Assembly: GCF_002150685.1 (NCBI RefSeq)
Contig: NZ_MSSW01000013.1
Location: 1-64,000, forward strand
Source: Algoriphagus antarcticus
GTDB taxonomy: Bacteria; Bacteroidota; Bacteroidia; Cytophagales; Cyclobacteriaceae
DNA: 64,000 bases
Direction of reading: 5' to 3'
Below, piece after piece: positions 24,078 to 34,175 of the stretch (the stretch's first letter is position 1; each line of letters begins with the position of its first letter). The position numbers were made by a program, and so were the translations under genes. The notes beneath the pieces are model-generated. The model saw nothing but the letters and a program-made list of their open reading frames with translations. It searched no databases and was not told the origin of the DNA.

Positions 24078-26770
24078 GAAGTAGGTTCTACTAGAGTTAA
24101 GTTAGGTTGATAGGCCAGATTTGGGGACAATAAACGCTCAGCATCACGAAGAGCAATCCCTTTGCGTTCTGCATAGCTTGCCACTTGATCTTCTCCTATT
24201 TTGCCTAGTCCAAAATATTTACTTTCTGGATTGCCAAAGAAATATCCAGAAACAGAAGAAGTAGGATACATCGCATAGCTAGAGGTCAATTCTATTCCAA
24301 TCTCTTTCTCCATATCCAAAAGCTGAGAAATAGTCACCTTCTCCGAGTGCTCCGGACATGCGGGGTATCCTGGCGCAGGTCTAATACCAGGATATTCTTC
24401 CCGAATCAAAGAATCATTTTCCAAATTCTCATCCTGAGAATAGCCCCAATATTCCTTCCTCACAAGTTCATGAATATACTCCGCGGAAGCCTCAGCAAGT
24501 CTATCTGCCACTGATTTGAACATGATATCATTATAATCATCTCCATCTTTTTGGAACTCAGCAAGCTTGGTTTCCATACCAGTACCTGAAGTCACAGCAA
24601 AGCATCCCATATAATCTGTCTTCTCAGGATGTAGATAGTCAGCTAAAGATCGATTGGGCACGCCCTTTCCTTTTTTGCCTTGCTGTCGCAAAAAATGAAA
24701 GTTTGCTATCTGATCACCATTCATATCAAATACTGCGGCATCATCTTCTGATCGCTGCACTGGGTAAAGTCCAAATACTGCATTCGCAGAAAACCACTTC
24801 TCCGCTATTGCCTTGTCAAGCATTTCATTCGCATCATCATAGACTTTCTTGGCTTCAGCTCCCACTACAGGATCAGAAAATATCTTTGGGAATTTACCGC
24901 TCAGCATCCAAGTACTGAAGAAAGGAGTCCAGTCGATGTATTTTCGTACAACGTTCAAATCCAAATCTTTAAGGACAGTTTTACCTAGTTTTTTCGGCAC
25001 GACTGGCACATAGGAATCCCAGTCAATTTCCACCGGATTAGCTTTCGCTTGCTCGTAGGTGATTAATTGTTTCAGTGATTGTTTGGCCTCGTGTTCTACC
25101 CGAAGTTCCTTATAGATTTCTTTGTATTTCAGTCTGTAGGCTTCCTTGGTTTCCTCAGAAATAGCTTCCCCCGCGATAGGAACGGATTTACTTGCATCCA
25201 TCACATGGATGACTGTCCCACTATAAACTGGATCAATCTTTACAGCTGTATGGATTCTCGAGGTCGTAGCTCCTCCGATGAGTAATGGGATCTTGATTCC
25301 CTGACGCTCCATCTCTGAAGCCACGTTTACCATTTCATCCAAAGAAGGCGTGATCAAGCCACTCAGCCCGATAATATCAACTTTATTCTTTACTGCTTCG
25401 TCGATGATTTTCTGAGCGTCGACCATTACTCCTAAATCGATGATTTGGTAACTATTACACGCTAAGACCACTCCCACGATATTCTTTCCTATATCATGGA
25501 CATCGCCTTTCACAGTTGCCAAAAGGATCTTTTTAAGGGAAGATTTCTCCTGCCCTTCTTCAGGCAAAGGCATAAATGGCTCTAAATATGCCACAGCCTT
25601 TTTCATCACTCGGGCAGATTTCACCACTTGAGGAAGGAACATTTTTCCTTCACCAAAAAGATCACCCACCACATTCATCCCGTCCATCAATGGACCTTCG
25701 ATCACCTTCAGCGGATTTTTAAACTCTAATCTCGCTTCTTCTGTATCTTCTACGATAAAGTCCAAAATCCCCTTCACTAGCGCATGTTCCATTCTTTTGG
25801 AAACAGGATCTGAACGCCATGCTTCATTGACAACTTCTTTCTTATCCGCTGACTTTACTGTTTCTGCAAAATCAAGCATTCTTTCAGTAGCATCTTCTCT
25901 TCTATCAAAAAGTACATCTTCTACCCTTTCTAGCAAGTCCTTTGGAATGTCATCATAGATCTCCAACATGGTCGGATTTACAATACCCATATCCATTCCG
26001 CTTTTGATCGCATGGTACAGGAAAGCCGCATGCATCGCTTCTCGCACAGGATTATTCCCTCTGAAAGAAAAACTCACGTTACTAACTCCACCACTTACTT
26101 TGGCTCCAGGAAGATTCTCCTTGATCCATTTGGTGGCATTAAAGTAGTCCAAAGCGTTTTTACGGTGCTCATCCATTCCAGTAGCAACGGGAAACACATT
26201 GGGATCAAAAATAATATCCTGAGGACTAAACTTCACTTGATCCACAAGGACTCTATAGCTTCTCTCACAGATTTCAATTCGTCTTTTGTACGTGTCAGCC
26301 TGCCCAGCTTCATCAAAAGCCATCACCACGACTGCTGCACCGAATTTCTTCACTGTTTTGGCTTGCTCGATAAATTCCGCCTCGCCGTTTTTCAGGGAAA
26401 TAGAATTGACTATCCCTTTTCCTTGCACACATTTTAATCCTGCCACGATAATCTTCCATTTGGAACTATCGATCATAATCGGGATTCGGGAAATCTCAGG
26501 TTCTGAAGCTATCAGGTTTAGGAATTTGACCATCGCAAATTCACCATCAAGCATTCCTTCATCCATACATACATCCAGCACTTGCGCTCCGCCTCGTACT
26601 TGATCCAATGCTACTTCTAGCGCGTCATCATAGTTCCCATTTAAAATCAAGCGTGCAAATTTCTTTGAACCAGTGATATTGGTTCGCTCGCCTATGTTGA
26701 CAAAATTGATTTCGGGGGTAAAAACCAGAGGCTCTAAGCCTGATAGTTTCATGTAATTAGTTCTTGCCAT
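24074..26770 (-). CDS. metH: Methionine synthase, folate/cobalamin/activation part of a split MetH
   Basis: This 898-aa protein has the C-terminal three-quarters of B12-dependent methionine synthase. A pterin-binding barrel (about 20-290, with [14 protein letters not shown]) is followed by a four-helix cap (about 320-400). The cobalamin domain has its axial ligand motif DVHDIGK at 423-429 and [13 protein letters not shown]. The AdoMet activation domain (about 560-890) has [12 protein letters not shown] near 797-808. The homocysteine domain is encoded separately 4 bp upstream. The domain order continues that of one-piece MetH, so the two proteins probably act as a complex. Confidence 0.96.
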   Translation of the reverse strand: MARTNYMKLSGLEPLVFTPEINFVNIGERTNITGSKKFARLILNGNYDDALEVALDQVRGGAQVLDVCMDEGMLDGEFAMVKFLNLIASEPEISRIPIMIDSSKWKIIVAGLKCVQGKGIVNSISLKNGEAEFIEQAKTVKKFGAAVVVMAFDEAGQADTYKRRIEICERSYRVLVDQVKFSPQDIIFDPNVFPVATGMDEHRKNALDYFNATKWIKENLPGAKVSGGVSNVSFSFRGNNPVREAMHAAFLYHAIKSGMDMGIVNPTMLEIYDDIPKDLLERVEDVLFDRREDATERMLDFAETVKSADKKEVVNEAWRSDPVSKRMEHALVKGILDFIVEDTEEARLEFKNPLKVIEGPLMDGMNVVGDLFGEGKMFLPQVVKSARVMKKAVAYLEPFMPLPEEGQEKSSLKKILLATVKGDVHDIGKNIVGVVLACNSYQIIDLGVMVDAQKIIDEAVKNKVDIIGLSGLITPSLDEMVNVASEMERQGIKIPLLIGGATTSRIHTAVKIDPVYSGTVIHVMDASKSVPIAGEAISEETKEAYRLKYKEIYKELRVEHEAKQSLKQLITYEQAKANPVEIDWDSYVPVVPKKLGKTVLKDLDLNVVRKYIDWTPFFSTWMLSGKFPKIFSDPVVGAEAKKVYDDANEMLDKAIAEKWFSANAVFGLYPVQRSEDDAAVFDMNGDQIANFHFLRQQGKKGKGVPNRSLADYLHPEKTDYMGCFAVTSGTGMETKLAEFQKDGDDYNDIMFKSVADRLAEASAEYIHELVRKEYWGYSQDENLENDSLIREEYPGIRPAPGYPACPEHSEKVTISQLLDMEKEIGIELTSSYAMYPTSSVSGYFFGNPESKYFGLGKIGEDQVASYAERKGIALRDAERLLSPNLAYQPNLTLVEPTS

Positions 26771-26774
26771 CTTC

Positions 26775-27827
26775 TCAGTCCAACGTTTCTTCTAATTCTT
26801 CTTCTTGTATTTTTCTAGGCTGGAAATTAGCAGCCATATTCGCCAGAGCTGTGATATGCTCAGGCGTAGTCCCGCAGCATCCGCCCAGAATATTTAGCAT
26901 TCCTTCTTTCAAAAAGTCTCTCACCTGATCAGCCATTTCACTTGCTCCTTGGTCGTACTGACCAAATTCATTTGGAAGGCCGGCATTAGGATAAGCACTC
27001 ACATAAAATGGTGCTTTTTGAGCCAGCACTTTCAAATAAGGCCGCAATTCCTTCGCTCCCAAAGCACAATTCAATCCAACTGAAAGTAAAGGCACGTGAG
27101 ATATGGAAATCAAAAATGCTTCCGTGGTCTGTCCAGACAAGGTTCTTCCCGACGCATCAGTAATTGTCCCGGAAATCATAATTGGAATCCCGCCATCCTT
27201 TGGGTCCAATGGAATACCTCTCTCCTCATATACTTCTTGAATGGCATACAAAGCGGCTTTAGCATTTAAGGTGTCAAAAATCGTTTCCACCAAAATGATG
27301 TCTGCTCCGCCATCCAACAATCCCCTAACTTGCTCAGCATATGCCTCTGCAAGTTGATCAAAAGTGACCGCTCGATACCCTGGATCATTCACATCCGGTG
27401 AAAGTGATGCTGTTCTATTGGTCGGGCCAATAGCTCCAGCTACGAAACGAGGTTTCTCAGGGTTCTTGGCAGTGAATTCGTCTGCTACTTCCCGAGCCAG
27501 CTTCGCTGATTCAATATTAATAGCATAAGCTAAATGAGAAAGCCCATAATCGGCTTGAGCGATAGTAGTTCCTGAAAAGGTGTTGGTTTCTATAATATCA
27601 GCTCCTGCTTTGAGATATTCCGCATGAATATCCCTGATTATCTGAGGTTTGCTCAAAGACAGGAGATCATTGTTACCCTTCAGAGATTTAGGATGTGAGG
27701 CTAGTTCTGGAGTTCGAAAATCCTCCTCTGTAAGGGTATAGCGTTGGATCATGGTTCCCATGGCTCCATCGAGTATCAAGATTCGCTGAGAAAGTTGTTT
27801 AAGTAGAGGTTCCGTTCTGTTTTGCAT
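26775..27827 (-). CDS. metH: Methionine synthase, homocysteine-binding part of a split MetH
   Basis: This 350-aa homocysteine S-methyltransferase barrel is equivalent to the N-terminal domain of MetH. Zinc ligands are the Cys in [11 protein letters not shown] and the Cys pair in [12 protein letters not shown]. The N-terminal [13 protein letters not shown] is typical. ATG at 27827 is chosen because the longer frame starts only 68 nt after the riboswitch core and inside its 3' hairpin. It is the first gene of the methionine unit, 4 bp before the cobalamin part. Confidence 0.95.
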   Translation of the reverse strand: MQNRTEPLLKQLSQRILILDGAMGTMIQRYTLTEEDFRTPELASHPKSLKGNNDLLSLSKPQIIRDIHAEYLKAGADIIETNTFSGTTIAQADYGLSHLAYAINIESAKLAREVADEFTAKNPEKPRFVAGAIGPTNRTASLSPDVNDPGYRAVTFDQLAEAYAEQVRGLLDGGADIILVETIFDTLNAKAALYAIQEVYEERGIPLDPKDGGIPIMISGTITDASGRTLSGQTTEAFLISISHVPLLSVGLNCALGAKELRPYLKVLAQKAPFYVSAYPNAGLPNEFGQYDQGASEMADQVRDFLKEGMLNILGGCCGTTPEHITALANMAANFQPRKIQEEELEETLD

Positions 27828-27868
27828 ACTAAATTTTTTGTTAATCAAAAAGCTTGTCGAGCAAAACA

Positions 27869-27895
27869 CGGAGAGAAATATAAAGTTCTCGTCCG
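27869..27895 (-). terminator. Hairpin after the SAM riboswitch, possible regulatory terminator
   Basis: On the minus strand CGGACGAGAA pairs with TTCTCTCCG (one bulge, 8-nt loop), followed by TGTTTT. It begins at the last base of the riboswitch P1 stem, the place of an expression-platform terminator. The T-tract is short, so the mode of control is uncertain. Confidence 0.45.
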
Positions 27896-27991
27896 CTCAT
27901 CTGTTCCCGAATAATCGGGATGGGAGTTAGCACCTTATTTTCAGGTTGCTAAGACGTCGTAGGGCCCTTCCCTCGGTCTTTCTCGATAAGC
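27895..27991 (-). promoter_or_regulatory. SAM-I (S-box) riboswitch
   Basis: Minus-strand leader of the split metH operon. P1 is closed by GCTTATC (27991-27985) and GATGAGC (27901-27895). The S-box conserved core follows in order: CTTATCGAGAAAGACCGAGG, GGGCCCTACGACGTCTTAGC with AACC, then AAGGTGCTAACTCCC, and a P4-like hairpin TCCCGATTATTCGGGA. It binds S-adenosylmethionine and lowers expression of methionine genes, as expected for metH. Confidence 0.93.
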
Positions 27992-28082
27992 AACCTAAAG
28001 GTAATAGCATTTTGATAATAAAACAGGAGAATCGCTTAAAAGGACTTAGTAAAAGCTTAATTAAATTGTCAAAAGAACAAAG

Positions 28083-29399
28083 TCATGGCCTTATCCCAAT
28101 CCCAAAACTCAAATAAGGTCCTGCCATAAAACTTGACATACTAAAATCGCCAAGTTTGTATTTGGCCAGAGGGACTTCATAGCCTGCTGCTGCTGTAAAC
28201 ACCAAGTCAAAAAGTTTTCGTTTAGTCATAGGGATACCATATTCAGCAAAAATCTCTGGTTTCAGCATTAGCCCACTATTTTTCAAATATCCATCAAACT
28301 CTCTCTGCTCAAATAGCTCTGGGAAATCAGGTTTATCTTCAGTCATAAGTGTATAGCGGATATTTCCATAACCAACTCCTGCTAAAGCTCCAAATCCAAA
28401 ATTTCTATATTCAATCAGATTGTACCCCAAATTCCCATAGACTCTTAGGCTATTTAATGAATGCTTTTTGTCACTGCTTGCATTACCGCTCATCGCTAGG
28501 TTGTAGAGCTCTGCACCATATAGAAACTTCTCTGCATTACCCAATATCCTCAATCCCCAGTTGGAAGGGGTACCTTCTAACGGATTTAGACCTGCATCTT
28601 CCAACTTGACATTGAAGTCTTTTGCATTAGTGAAGTGAACGCCTCGAATCAATGAAATACCGATGCTCGCATCCTTGTAAAAATAATTTCGATCGGGAAG
28701 AGAGATTCCAGCACCTACTCGCACGAAAGCGCCATTCTGAGTATTATCAAAATTGATCCCGTTCATATTCCATTTTCCTGCCAACGGACTAAAAGAATAA
28801 CCCAATTTGGTAATGATCTGTAGTGCTTCAGGTCTGCCAGGCAAGTCAAAATCATAACTCAACTGAAAGCCAATTTCTGTAAGGAAATTACCATAGTGGA
28901 ACGTTCCTCTTTGGATATCTTTTTTCCTGAGAACAAACCCGTGTTCTGGCCTAACCAAAAATTCATCTAAATCATCTGGTCGCTCTGAAGGCAACATTTG
29001 AAAATTGAAAAAACCAACTCCCAAGGACATGAAATGGATCAGCTGAAATCGCGACTCTTCAGTAAATGCGTAACCAACATTTAACAGTGCTCGTGAGGTC
29101 CTGTAGTTAATTGAAAAATCGTCGAGCTTACTTACTCCTCCTCTATTATGTAATACATCAAGCCCAAGAACAAAATCGTTGATTCTAGCCTGATAGCCTA
29201 ATCCTACAGTTTGGTATCTATTCCTTAAGCCAGATAGGCCACGGTCTTCCAGCATTTTGTCAAACTGATTGAGTTTGCCTCCAGAAGTACCCACCAAAGC
29301 ATAGAATGTAGATCGCTTGGTCATTAATTGCTGAGCCTGGGCATCCACACCACTAAAAAAAAAGAAAAGGAGTAGTAAGAATCTATTAAAAAGGGGCAT
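28083..29399 (-). CDS. Outer-membrane beta-barrel-like protein, unknown function
   Basis: This is a 438-aa exported protein (start at MPLFNRFLLLLFFFF, signal cleavage after DAQAQ). The body is alternating hydrophobic/aromatic strands with glycine turns (VGLGYQARINDFVLGLDVLH, LSYDFDLPGRP, FGFGALAGVGYGNIRYTLM), and the final strand GPYLSFGIGIRP ends the protein. This is compatible with an outer-membrane barrel. I recognise no named family. It follows the hybrid histidine kinase on the same strand after 67 bp, so it may be co-transcribed with it. Confidence 0.7.
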   Translation of the reverse strand: MPLFNRFLLLLFFFFSGVDAQAQQLMTKRSTFYALVGTSGGKLNQFDKMLEDRGLSGLRNRYQTVGLGYQARINDFVLGLDVLHNRGGVSKLDDFSINYRTSRALLNVGYAFTEESRFQLIHFMSLGVGFFNFQMLPSERPDDLDEFLVRPEHGFVLRKKDIQRGTFHYGNFLTEIGFQLSYDFDLPGRPEALQIITKLGYSFSPLAGKWNMNGINFDNTQNGAFVRVGAGISLPDRNYFYKDASIGISLIRGVHFTNAKDFNVKLEDAGLNPLEGTPSNWGLRILGNAEKFLYGAELYNLAMSGNASSDKKHSLNSLRVYGNLGYNLIEYRNFGFGALAGVGYGNIRYTLMTEDKPDFPELFEQREFDGYLKNSGLMLKPEIFAEYGIPMTKRKLFDLVFTAAAGYEVPLAKYKLGDFSMSSFMAGPYLSFGIGIRP

Positions 29400-29466
29400 T
29401 GAATAGTCGATTTGTATTAAGCTGGGGAACTCAAACCTGACAGGCAAAATTAATGCTAGACCTGAA

Positions 29467-31398
29467 TCAACTGAGATCTTTCGGATTAAGATATTCAGTT
29501 AATTTACCATATAGTCCTTCGGGAGTAAATGGTTTTTCTACAAAAGCATCAATCCCGATTTTTTCCATCTCGTCTTTAATCTCGTGATAAGAAGTAGCGG
29601 AAAGAACTAAAATCGGAACTTTGCTCTTGTTCAAATCCTTGTTTCCCCTGATCCATTTCGCTACCGCAAACCCATCTAACACTGGCATCTGAATATCCAA
29701 GAGAATGATATCAAAGTCTCCAAGCTCGAACTGATCTATTGCCTCTTGACCGTCCGAAGCAATGACAAGATTACTCACTTGCCATTTTTTCAGGAATTTC
29801 TTAATCAAGATTTGATTTACCAGATTGTCTTCTGCCACCAAGATTGAAGCATCCTGCAAGGATTTCCTTTTAAACTCTAGCTGGTGAGTATTTGAAAAAA
29901 TATTTTCTTCCACACAAATAAATTTCAATGAAAACTCGAAAATAGTCCCAACACTGAGAGTCGAAGAGACTTTGACTTTCGAACCGTGAAGTTCTACCAA
30001 TCTTTTTACAATAGCTAATCCCAGTCCCGTACCTCCAAATTTACGCGTGGTGGAAGTAGAAGCCTGAGTGAATGCTTCAAAAATAGAAACCATCTTTTCC
30101 TCCGAAATCCCAATTCCAGAATCTTCTATTCTAAAGTTAATTTCGCATTCATTACCCTCTCTGTTTACTAACTGCAAACTAGTTTTGACCTGTCCTTTAT
30201 TTGTGAATTTGATCGAATTGGAAAGTAAGTTATTTACGATTTGACCTATCCGTATCGAATCACCCAAAAGATTTTGCGGAATTTCCCCGTCAATTTCGGT
30301 GCTTATTTTCAATGCCTTTTCCTTGGCTTGAAAACTATAAGAATGTACAATCCGATTGACTAATACCTTCAGATTAAATGGGACATTTTCCAATTCTATT
30401 TTTCCAGCATCAATTTTATTAAAATCCAGTATATCATTGATCAAGGCCATTAAATTCTCGGCAGAAAACTGCAGTGTCCTCAGATTTTCCAACTGATCGG
30501 CTCTTGGATTATCCTCCATGAGGAAATGTGCTAATCCTATTACAGCATTCATAGGTGTTCTAATCTCATGACTCATAATCGAAAGGAATTGAGACTTCGC
30601 CATTGATGCCTGCTCTGCCCTTTCTTTTGCCTTAAACAAATCCTTTTGAGCTTGTTTTAACACCGTAATATCTCTGGCAATACCCGTGTAATATCGCATA
30701 TTTGTTTCGCGTTCTACTACCATTCTTCCGTTAGAACTAACCACTCTATATTCTCCATTTTTATGTTTCAGGCGGTACTCCAAATACTGATTTTCTGCCA
30801 AAAAATCACTGACATCCCCGTGCATTGATTGGAAAACATCAAAATCTTCTGGATTCAGGTAGTCAAGAATACTAGTGCCGATTACCTGTTCGGAATCATA
30901 TCCTAGAAACTGCTTCACGTTTGGAGAAATGTAATTCAGCACAAGTTTATCAGAAAGTGAAAAGATAATTTCAGTGGATTCCTCTACCAGTGTTCTGTAC
31001 TTTACCTCAGATTTCAATAGATCTTCTTTTGTCTTATGATCCTTCATAAATTTCTCAGAGAGAAATTTCATTTCATGAGCTCTGACTATTAAAAATCTAA
31101 CGCTATAGTCCGACGGGAGATTAGTAAATGACCACTCGTATTGCTGATTATCAAAGACTTTTGGGACTAGTGAATCTAAGACAGCATTTTTAGGAACTTC
31201 ACCTGTTTCAAAAAAATTATTAAGTGACTTTACCAACTCATTGTCTTTAAATACGTCCCTCCATGAATCAGAGATTGGGACGAAGTTCGCTACAAAAAAT
31301 TTGTTGAAAAATATTATTTCTTCAGAATCTAAGACGAATAAAGGAGCATTTATTTCATCGAAAACATCAGAGATGTCAAATTGACTGAATTGATTCAT
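29467..31398 (-). CDS. Hybrid sensor histidine kinase (PAS-HisKA-HATPase-REC)
   Basis: This 643-aa cytoplasmic signalling protein has no membrane helix. The N-terminal ~115 residues look PAS-like. A clear PAS/PAC follows (about 130-250: IIFSLSDKLVLNYISPNVKQ and YYTGIARDITVLKQAQ). HisKA has the phospho-acceptor H277 (SHEIRTPMNAVIG). HATPase has NLLSNSIKFTNKG, DSGIGIS and FGGTGLGLAIVKRL. A C-terminal receiver has phospho-acceptor Asp in LLDIQMPVLDG and Lys in VEKPF. No HPt domain or separate regulator is adjacent. The signal is unknown. Confidence 0.92.
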   Translation of the reverse strand: MNQFSQFDISDVFDEINAPLFVLDSEEIIFFNKFFVANFVPISDSWRDVFKDNELVKSLNNFFETGEVPKNAVLDSLVPKVFDNQQYEWSFTNLPSDYSVRFLIVRAHEMKFLSEKFMKDHKTKEDLLKSEVKYRTLVEESTEIIFSLSDKLVLNYISPNVKQFLGYDSEQVIGTSILDYLNPEDFDVFQSMHGDVSDFLAENQYLEYRLKHKNGEYRVVSSNGRMVVERETNMRYYTGIARDITVLKQAQKDLFKAKERAEQASMAKSQFLSIMSHEIRTPMNAVIGLAHFLMEDNPRADQLENLRTLQFSAENLMALINDILDFNKIDAGKIELENVPFNLKVLVNRIVHSYSFQAKEKALKISTEIDGEIPQNLLGDSIRIGQIVNNLLSNSIKFTNKGQVKTSLQLVNREGNECEINFRIEDSGIGISEEKMVSIFEAFTQASTSTTRKFGGTGLGLAIVKRLVELHGSKVKVSSTLSVGTIFEFSLKFICVEENIFSNTHQLEFKRKSLQDASILVAEDNLVNQILIKKFLKKWQVSNLVIASDGQEAIDQFELGDFDIILLDIQMPVLDGFAVAKWIRGNKDLNKSKVPILVLSATSYHEIKDEMEKIGIDAFVEKPFTPEGLYGKLTEYLNPKDLS

Positions 31399-31641
31399 AG
31401 GTACAAATTCTCAAGAAATTCACGACTACTATTCAGGAATTTAGGGTTTATATTCAACTCCAACATCATAAAAATTAAGATTCCATTCAAAATAGTTACC
31501 GACAGAGTTCATTCTTTTATCTCACTTCCTCCTGATACCGGCTAGACAAAAAGAGATCTATACTTCTTTTCCCACAAACCTTTTGACTTGCAAATTCGTG
31601 AAGGCTGATAATTCTATAAATTTTAAAACTACTAACTGATC

Positions 31642-31965
31642 GTGATGATTGTAACAACCACTAACACACTTGATGGCTACACCGTGGAGCAGTACCTTGG
31701 CATTGTTTCTGGAGAAACCATTATTGGAGCCAATGTATTTAAGGATTTTTTCGCAAGCATCACCGATATTGTCGGTGGACGCTCTTCTGCTTATGAGCGA
31801 GTACTGAGAGAAGCAAAATCTACTGCGATGGCAGAAATGGAAATGCAAGCGAGAGCATTCGGAGCAAATGCGATAATAGGAATTGACTTAGATTATGAAA
31901 CAATCCGTGATGGGATGCTCATGGTCACAGCAAGTGGCACTGCAGTGAAAGTGCTAAAACACTAA
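31642..31965 (+). CDS. YbjQ/UPF0145 family protein
   Basis: This 107-aa protein of the YbjQ family (also called heavy-metal-binding domain) forms a pentameric ring in solved relatives; its function is unknown. The family pattern [25 protein letters not shown] with [14 protein letters not shown] [15 protein letters not shown] is intact. It is monocistronic, convergent with the ferredoxin gene, and shares a terminator hairpin with it. Confidence 0.92.
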   Translation: MMIVTTTNTLDGYTVEQYLGIVSGETIIGANVFKDFFASITDIVGGRSSAYERVLREAKSTAMAEMEMQARAFGANAIIGIDLDYETIRDGMLMVTASGTAVKVLKH

Positions 31966-31971
31966 AATTTG

Positions 31972-31996
31972 AGTCCTGAATTTTCAGGACTTTTTT
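31972..31996 (+). terminator. Terminator shared by convergent genes
   Basis: Perfect 9-bp stem AGTCCTGAA / TTCAGGACT with a 2-nt loop and T6. The stop codon of the opposing ferredoxin gene (31984-31986) lies within the 3' arm. Confidence 0.85.
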
Positions 31997-32226
31997 ATTT
32001 CCATTAAGACTTTTTCTGCAGTTGTTTTTTTACAAAAATGATCCCCCACGATCACGTTGGGTGCTGTTTTACACATATCCATGCATTTAGTTTTGATAAA
32101 CTTACAGCTTCCTCTATGCGGTGCCTGAGCGGTAATTTCCTTCAGTTCCTTATATAGCTTTTTTGCTCCTGCTTTTTTACAATCGGAGCCAGTGCATATA
32201 AATATTAATTTTCTTGAATGTTTCAT
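31984..32226 (-). CDS. Thioredoxin-fold (2Fe-2S) ferredoxin domain protein
   Basis: This 80-aa protein starts MKHSRKLIFICTGSDCKKAG. The four cysteines of thioredoxin-like 2Fe-2S proteins are present: C11 and C16 in ICTGSDCKK, and two later in TKCMDMCKTAPNVIVGD (a C-x3-C pair). Its start overlaps the stop of the upstream DUF819 gene by one base (TAATG), so the two are coupled. It is probably a small electron carrier; the partner is unknown. Confidence 0.85.
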   Translation of the reverse strand: MKHSRKLIFICTGSDCKKAGAKKLYKELKEITAQAPHRGSCKFIKTKCMDMCKTAPNVIVGDHFCKKTTAEKVLMEIKKS

Positions 32227-33479
32227 TATCCTGCTGAAATAGCCTGCATCATCAAACCGCATAGGTAGGCACCATAAGTTCCCGCAGCATATCCTAACAC
32301 TGCCAAAAGCACACCAACTGGCGCTAGGGAAGCGTCAAAAGCCGCTGCCACAATAGGTGCAGATGCTGCTCCGCCTACATTTGCCTGTGAGCCAACTGCT
32401 ACATAGAAGAACGGAGCTTTGATTATATATGCTACGATGAGCATAATTAATATATGGAAAATCATCCAAACGATACCTACGACGAATAAAAGGGGATTAT
32501 CAAACACCGCTCCCAAATCCATCTGCATACCAATCGTAGCTACTAACACATATAGTAATACGCTTCCCATGCGAGAAGCTCCCGCACCTTCTAACTTTCT
32601 TGCTTTAGTAAACGAAAGTAAAAGTCCGGCAGTAGTAGCGATCACTACTATCCAGAAAAAAGGTGAATCCAGCGAATATTGTTTTAAGCTGGGATAATTT
32701 TCCCCGATAAAAGGCGCAATATAATCTGCTATAAGATGTGCAAATCCAGTCACGCCAAAGCCAACTCCAAGTATAATCATGGTGTCGGACAAACTTGGAA
32801 TCTTCATAATGCCCTTTCTGAATTCTTCAATCCTATCTCGCAGTTCATAGATTTTGGTACTATCAGCATTGAATAGCTTATCTATCTTCTCAGGCTTGGC
32901 CGCCCAGTAAAGCAAGACCGCCATCCAAAGATTTGCCACCAACACATCCACCGCGATCATCTGACTGAAAAGTTCCGGGCTGGGACCAAATACCTCCAAC
33001 ATAGCAGTTTGATTTGCTCCCCCACCTATCCAAGAACCCGCAATGGTAGACAAACCTCTCCATACTTCATCTGGTCCACTTCCTCCCAATAAATCAGGAA
33101 ACACAAATCCAACTGTCATCAACGCCAAAGGCCCTCCCAGCATAATACCTACAGTCCCTGCCAAAAACATGGTCAGTGCCTTCGGTCCAAGCTTCAAAAT
33201 TCCTTTGATATCAATACTGATCGTAAAAAGAACCAGAGAGGCTGGAAGTAAATACCTGCTGGCTACTTTGTAGAGTGAGGAACTCTCTCCCGAAATCAAT
33301 CCAAATGAATTGGCGAGTGCGGGAATGAAATAACATAGAAGTACGGTAGGAACTACCCCGTAGAATTTCTTCCAGAATGGTTTGTCACTTGCTGAAGTGG
33401 CAAAAATGACAGCCAGAATTGCCATAAGCAATCCAAAAACTACAGCATCATTTGTTAGTAAAGGGGTATTTTCTTCCAT
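32226..33479 (-). CDS. DUF819 family multi-pass membrane protein
   Basis: This 417-aa protein (start at MEENTPLLTND; the longer frame begins 12 codons earlier) has about ten to eleven hydrophobic helices and the DUF819 (YjcL-like) blocks GSWIGGGANQTAMLEVFG and GSQANVGGAASAPIVAAAF. Its small-residue-rich discontinuous-helix motifs resemble those of secondary carriers. The substrate is unknown. It follows the NUDIX gene (56-bp gap) and precedes the ferredoxin gene with a 1-bp overlap. Confidence 0.88.
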   Translation of the reverse strand: MEENTPLLTNDAVVFGLLMAILAVIFATSASDKPFWKKFYGVVPTVLLCYFIPALANSFGLISGESSSLYKVASRYLLPASLVLFTISIDIKGILKLGPKALTMFLAGTVGIMLGGPLALMTVGFVFPDLLGGSGPDEVWRGLSTIAGSWIGGGANQTAMLEVFGPSPELFSQMIAVDVLVANLWMAVLLYWAAKPEKIDKLFNADSTKIYELRDRIEEFRKGIMKIPSLSDTMIILGVGFGVTGFAHLIADYIAPFIGENYPSLKQYSLDSPFFWIVVIATTAGLLLSFTKARKLEGAGASRMGSVLLYVLVATIGMQMDLGAVFDNPLLFVVGIVWMIFHILIMLIVAYIIKAPFFYVAVGSQANVGGAASAPIVAAAFDASLAPVGVLLAVLGYAAGTYGAYLCGLMMQAISAG

Positions 33480-33535
33480 TATATCCGGGGTAATCGACTG
33501 CAACAATACCAACAAAAGGCCAAAAAGCCCAAAGT

Positions 33536-34174
33536 CTAAGCCTTTCCGTTTTCGAGAATTTGCAGCAATTCACTGAGAATCATCGCTGTGGCACCCCAGA
33601 CCATTTCTTTGTCAACTTCAAAATATGGCGTGTCCAAGCGAAAATTATTACTGAATTCCAAAATTTTTTGCTTACGAATAGTAGGTTCATAGAGAGTACT
33701 GACGGCAGTTTGGATGATTCTCGCGACTTCTTTTTCTTCTGCAACAAAATCCGGAATCACCTCAGAATATCCCAGAACTGGAGTTACCAAAAAATTACTC
33801 GCTGGGATGAACAAATCACTCATTCGACCTATCAGTTTGACCTGTTCAGGCAAAATCCCAACCTCTTCCCATGCTTCCCGAAGGGCAGTTTCTATTTCAT
33901 CTTCATCTTCCTCCTCCATTTTTCCCCCCGGAAAAGCAATCTGTCCACTATGAACTCCAGGGTAAACAGGTCTTTTGATCAGTGGGAAAAACGCCTTGTC
34001 TCTGTCGGGATAAAGTAGAATCAAGACTGACCCTTTGCGATGGTTGTCAGGAAGTTTTGAGTCAAATCGCCTCATATCCACAGGACTGGGCGACATGGAA
34101 AGTTGCGCTTCTCTGCCCGGAAGTGGGTATTTCATTCCGTTTTCTAGCAAATTCAAAACGCTTTTGAAATCCAT
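33536..34174 (-). CDS. NUDIX hydrolase, CoA pyrophosphatase type
   Basis: This 212-aa NUDIX enzyme has an intact Nudix box (GGKMEEEDEDEIETALREAW then EEVGI, about 92-116), preceded by the NudL/UPF0035 hallmark LIKRPVYPGVHSGQIAFPGG. Members hydrolyse CoA or acyl-CoA to phosphopantetheine and 3',5'-ADP. It starts 1 bp after the stop of the lipoprotein gene upstream, so the two are one transcript. Confidence 0.9.
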   Translation of the reverse strand: MDFKSVLNLLENGMKYPLPGREAQLSMSPSPVDMRRFDSKLPDNHRKGSVLILLYPDRDKAFFPLIKRPVYPGVHSGQIAFPGGKMEEEDEDEIETALREAWEEVGILPEQVKLIGRMSDLFIPASNFLVTPVLGYSEVIPDFVAEEKEVARIIQTAVSTLYEPTIRKQKILEFSNNFRLDTPYFEVDKEMVWGATAMILSELLQILENGKA

Positions 34175-34175
34175 A

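Noticed and set aside
24703..24918. Several plus-strand frames opposite metH, including 25079-25285 and 26012-26437
   Set aside because: They are shadows of the well-supported MetH coding sequence.
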